Shown one piece after another: positions 62,211-64,000 of a DNA stretch of 64,000 bases. The notes under the pieces are model-generated. The model saw only the letters and a list, made by a program, of their open reading frames with translations. It had not been told where the DNA came from and did no database searches. Both the position numbers and the translations under genes were made by a program. Numbering within the stretch: the first letter of the stretch is position 1; every line of letters begins with the position of its first letter. Source of the stretch: Pelodictyon phaeoclathratiforme BU-1 (GTDB taxonomy: Bacteria > Bacteroidota > Chlorobiia > Chlorobiales > Chlorobiaceae); assembly GCF_000020645.1 (NCBI RefSeq), contig NC_011060.1:184501-248500 (forward strand), written 5' to 3'.

Positions 62211-63224
62211 GTGAAGTTTGTTGATAGTGCGTCGATTTTTGTTCATGCTGGAGACGGCGGAAAAGGGTGTGTCAGTTTTCGGAGGGAGAAGTTTGTGCCA
62301 AAAGGTGGCCCGGATGGTGGAGATGGCGGTCGGGGAGGCCATGTATGGCTGAGAACCAATCGGCAGTTGACCACTCTTCTCGATTTCAAATATAAAAAGA
62401 AGTATATCGCTGTTCGCGGTGTGCATGGTCAGGGCGCCCGTAAAACAGGCAGGGATGGGGCCGATGTTGTTATTGATGTCCCCTGCGGTACCATTGTCAG
62501 AAATGGTGAAACCAACGAAATTATTGCCGACCTGACTGGCGAGGATCAGGAAATCTTGATTGCGAGAGGTGGCAAAGGGGGGCGGGGAAACCAGCACTTC
62601 GCAACACCAACCCGACAGGCGCCCCGATATGCCGAGCCGGGTCAGAAGGGTGAGCTGCTTATGCTCAACATGGAGTTGAAGCTTATGGCTGATGTTGGTC
62701 TGGTTGGATTTCCCAATGCGGGCAAGTCAACACTGATTTCGGTGATCAGCGCGGCCAAGCCAAAAATTGCCGATTATCCCTTTACAACACTGGTTCCCAA
62801 TTTGGGCATTGTGCGCTACGAGGAGTACAAATCGTTTGTGATGGCTGATATTCCGGGAATTATCGAGGGTGCGGCAGAGGGAAAAGGGCTAGGTCTCCAG
62901 TTTCTTCGTCATATTGAGCGTACAAAAATACTTGCCATTCTTATTGCGGCTGATTCACCTGATATTGCTGATGAATATCATACCCTTCTTGGGGAGCTTG
63001 AAAAATTTGAGAAGGAACTGCTCGATAAACCAAGGTTAGTGGTTGTGACGAAAATGGATATTGCCGCTGAAGATCTTGAAATTCCCACGCTTGAGGAGGG
63101 AGTCAGGGTTCTTTCGATTTCAGCCGTATCCGGCCAGGGGCTTAAAGAGCTCAAGGATGAACTCTGGAGAGAGGTTTCGGGTCGTATCAGGGCTGCAGAA
63201 CCGTTGGATGAGAGTCTCGGCTGA
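62211..63224 (+). CDS. obg: Obg family GTPase
   Basis: 337 residues from a GTG. Gly-rich Obg domain (GGKGCVSFRREKFVPKGGPDGGDGG), then G motifs GFPNAGKST and DIPGIIEGA, TKMD. Involved in 50S ribosome maturation and stress control. Overlap or near-overlap with the next gene (2 bases). Confidence 0.96.
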   Translation: MKFVDSASIFVHAGDGGKGCVSFRREKFVPKGGPDGGDGGRGGHVWLRTNRQLTTLLDFKYKKKYIAVRGVHGQGARKTGRDGADVVIDVPCGTIVRNGETNEIIADLTGEDQEILIARGGKGGRGNQHFATPTRQAPRYAEPGQKGELLMLNMELKLMADVGLVGFPNAGKSTLISVISAAKPKIADYPFTTLVPNLGIVRYEEYKSFVMADIPGIIEGAAEGKGLGLQFLRHIERTKILAILIAADSPDIADEYHTLLGELEKFEKELLDKPRLVVVTKMDIAAEDLEIPTLEEGVRVLSISAVSGQGLKELKDELWREVSGRIRAAEPLDESLG

Positions 63225-63226
63225 TT

Positions 63227-63694
63227 ATGCAACAAGCTGAACTCTATGTCAGGTATGCGCGTCTGGCTGACGCCTCGGCTATTGCCGCTATCACCGCAGA
63301 GTATGCGCGTCAGGGAATCATGCTGGAGCGCTCCGGTGATAATATTGTTGAAAATATTCGTAACTTTTTTGTCGCTGAGTACAATGGCGAAGTGATAGGT
63401 TGTTGTGCTATTGCATTCTATACCCTGAAGCTTGCTGAAATACGCTCACTCGCGGTATTTAACCGCTATAAAATGAGGGGTATAGGGCGGAGGCTGGTCG
63501 AAAAGGCGGAGTCGGTGTTACATGAAGAGGGGGTTGAGGAGGTTTTTGTTCTGACACTCAGCCGTGAGTTTTTCCGTCGTCTTGGATACAGCGAAATCAA
63601 GAAAGAGTATTTTCCTCAAAAAATATGGAGGGATTGTACTCATTGCCCAAAGCTTATGGCCTGCGATGAAATTGCGATGGTGAAAAAATTGTAA
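63227..63694 (+). CDS. GNAT N-acetyltransferase (N-acetylglutamate synthase-like)
   Basis: 155 residues of the GNAT fold with an acetyl-CoA site RSLAVFNRYKMRGIGRRLVEKAE. The C-terminal DCTHCPKLMACDEIAM with paired cysteines matches the short ArgA-type group. Two bases after obg. Confidence 0.8.
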   Translation: MQQAELYVRYARLADASAIAAITAEYARQGIMLERSGDNIVENIRNFFVAEYNGEVIGCCAIAFYTLKLAEIRSLAVFNRYKMRGIGRRLVEKAESVLHEEGVEEVFVLTLSREFFRRLGYSEIKKEYFPQKIWRDCTHCPKLMACDEIAMVKKL

Positions 63695-63724
63695 CTTAAT
63701 TACACAAAATGGTATAGGAAATTC

Positions 63725-63991
63725 GTGATTGTTCAGGAAGTTATCGTTAAAAACAAGGCAGGGCTGCATACCAGACCTGCGGCTGCGGTTGTCAAACTCG
63801 CATCCCGTTTCAAATCAGATTTTTTTATTGAGATGCAGGGTGTTGAAATTAATGCGAAGTCCATTATTGGTGTCATGAGTCTTGCGGCTCCGAAGGGTAC
63901 CCGGTTGACGCTTAAGCTGGATGGCGAGGATGCTGCTGAGGCTTCCCGTCAGTTGGTTGAGTTTTTTGAGCAGGGTTTTGGAGAGGTATAG
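63725..63991 (+). CDS. ptsH: HPr-family phosphocarrier
   Basis: 88 residues from GTG at 63725. His15 site AGLHTRPAA and Ser46 site AKSIIGVM are intact, so both PEP-type and HPr-kinase-type phosphorylation are possible. Green sulfur bacteria have few sugar transporters, so it may serve regulation rather than transport. No PTS genes are in view. Confidence 0.92.
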   Translation: MIVQEVIVKNKAGLHTRPAAAVVKLASRFKSDFFIEMQGVEINAKSIIGVMSLAAPKGTRLTLKLDGEDAAEASRQLVEFFEQGFGEV

Positions 63992-64000
63992 CGTTGCGCA

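Overview
The window looks like chromosome from a green sulfur bacterium (Chlorobiaceae, Chlorobium/Pelodictyon type). I infer this from gene content and order: an L32–PlsX–FabH–FabD–FabG–AcpP–FabF–RNase III block, small c-555-type cytochromes, a ClpB chaperone whose gene stops after the first ATPase module, Bat-type vWA membrane proteins and moderate GC. The species cannot be fixed from the sequence alone.

Layout. Bases 1–5657 (minus strand) hold the start of a three-gene accessory module: a very large membrane-anchored Sel1/TerB-N/TerB-C protein with an internal duplication, a BREX-type (BrxD-like) ATPase and the N-terminus of an Lhr-like helicase cut by the window edge. A DUF4160–DUF2442 pair follows at 6.0–6.5 kb. 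Bases 6673–13743 are the fatty-acid/phospholipid operon. A tRNA-Asn gene and a leucine-attenuated leuA follow (13.9–16.1 kb), then a metal ABC transporter (16.3–18.6 kb). Bases 18.8–34.6 kb are mostly housekeeping: GDPD, BatD-like protein, ProC, two c-type cytochromes, a B12-type radical SAM enzyme, a class V aminotransferase, CarA, YajC, TsaD, a MoxR–DUF58 operon, a Pal-like lipoprotein and an outer-membrane barrel.

Bases 34.9–47 kb are a sensory and stress region: two decayed gene remnants, a CheB–CheR–PAS fusion co-transcribed with a PAS–winged-helix regulator, a long regulatory intergenic region with repeated CTTTA-N5-TAAAG palindromes, then small stress-type proteins, a degenerate ECF sigma-like protein overlapping a glycosyltransferase, a DUF4405 membrane protein and a 17-unit TPR protein. 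Bases 47–53 kb hold two Lcl/DUF1566 proteins, an orphan sulfate-binding protein, BatA, BatB and the N-terminal half of ClpB.

Bases 53.1–59.7 kb hold the most unusual coding content: an outer-membrane Omp85-type barrel fused to an atypical-kinase-like domain, a perfect 21-bp palindrome, and two back-to-back P-loop ATPases, the second with winged-helix and TPR regions. The window ends with a SYLF-domain protein, GatB, XseB, Obg, a GNAT enzyme and HPr.

The Bat/MoxR envelope system is spread over four places in 31 kb (BatD-like at 20.4 kb, TPR protein at 25.4 kb, MoxR–DUF58–membrane partner at 30.2 kb, BatA–BatB at 49.2 kb). The best candidates for undescribed biology are the TerB/BrxD/helicase module, the kinase-like Omp85 protein, the tandem ATPases and the leucine attenuator.
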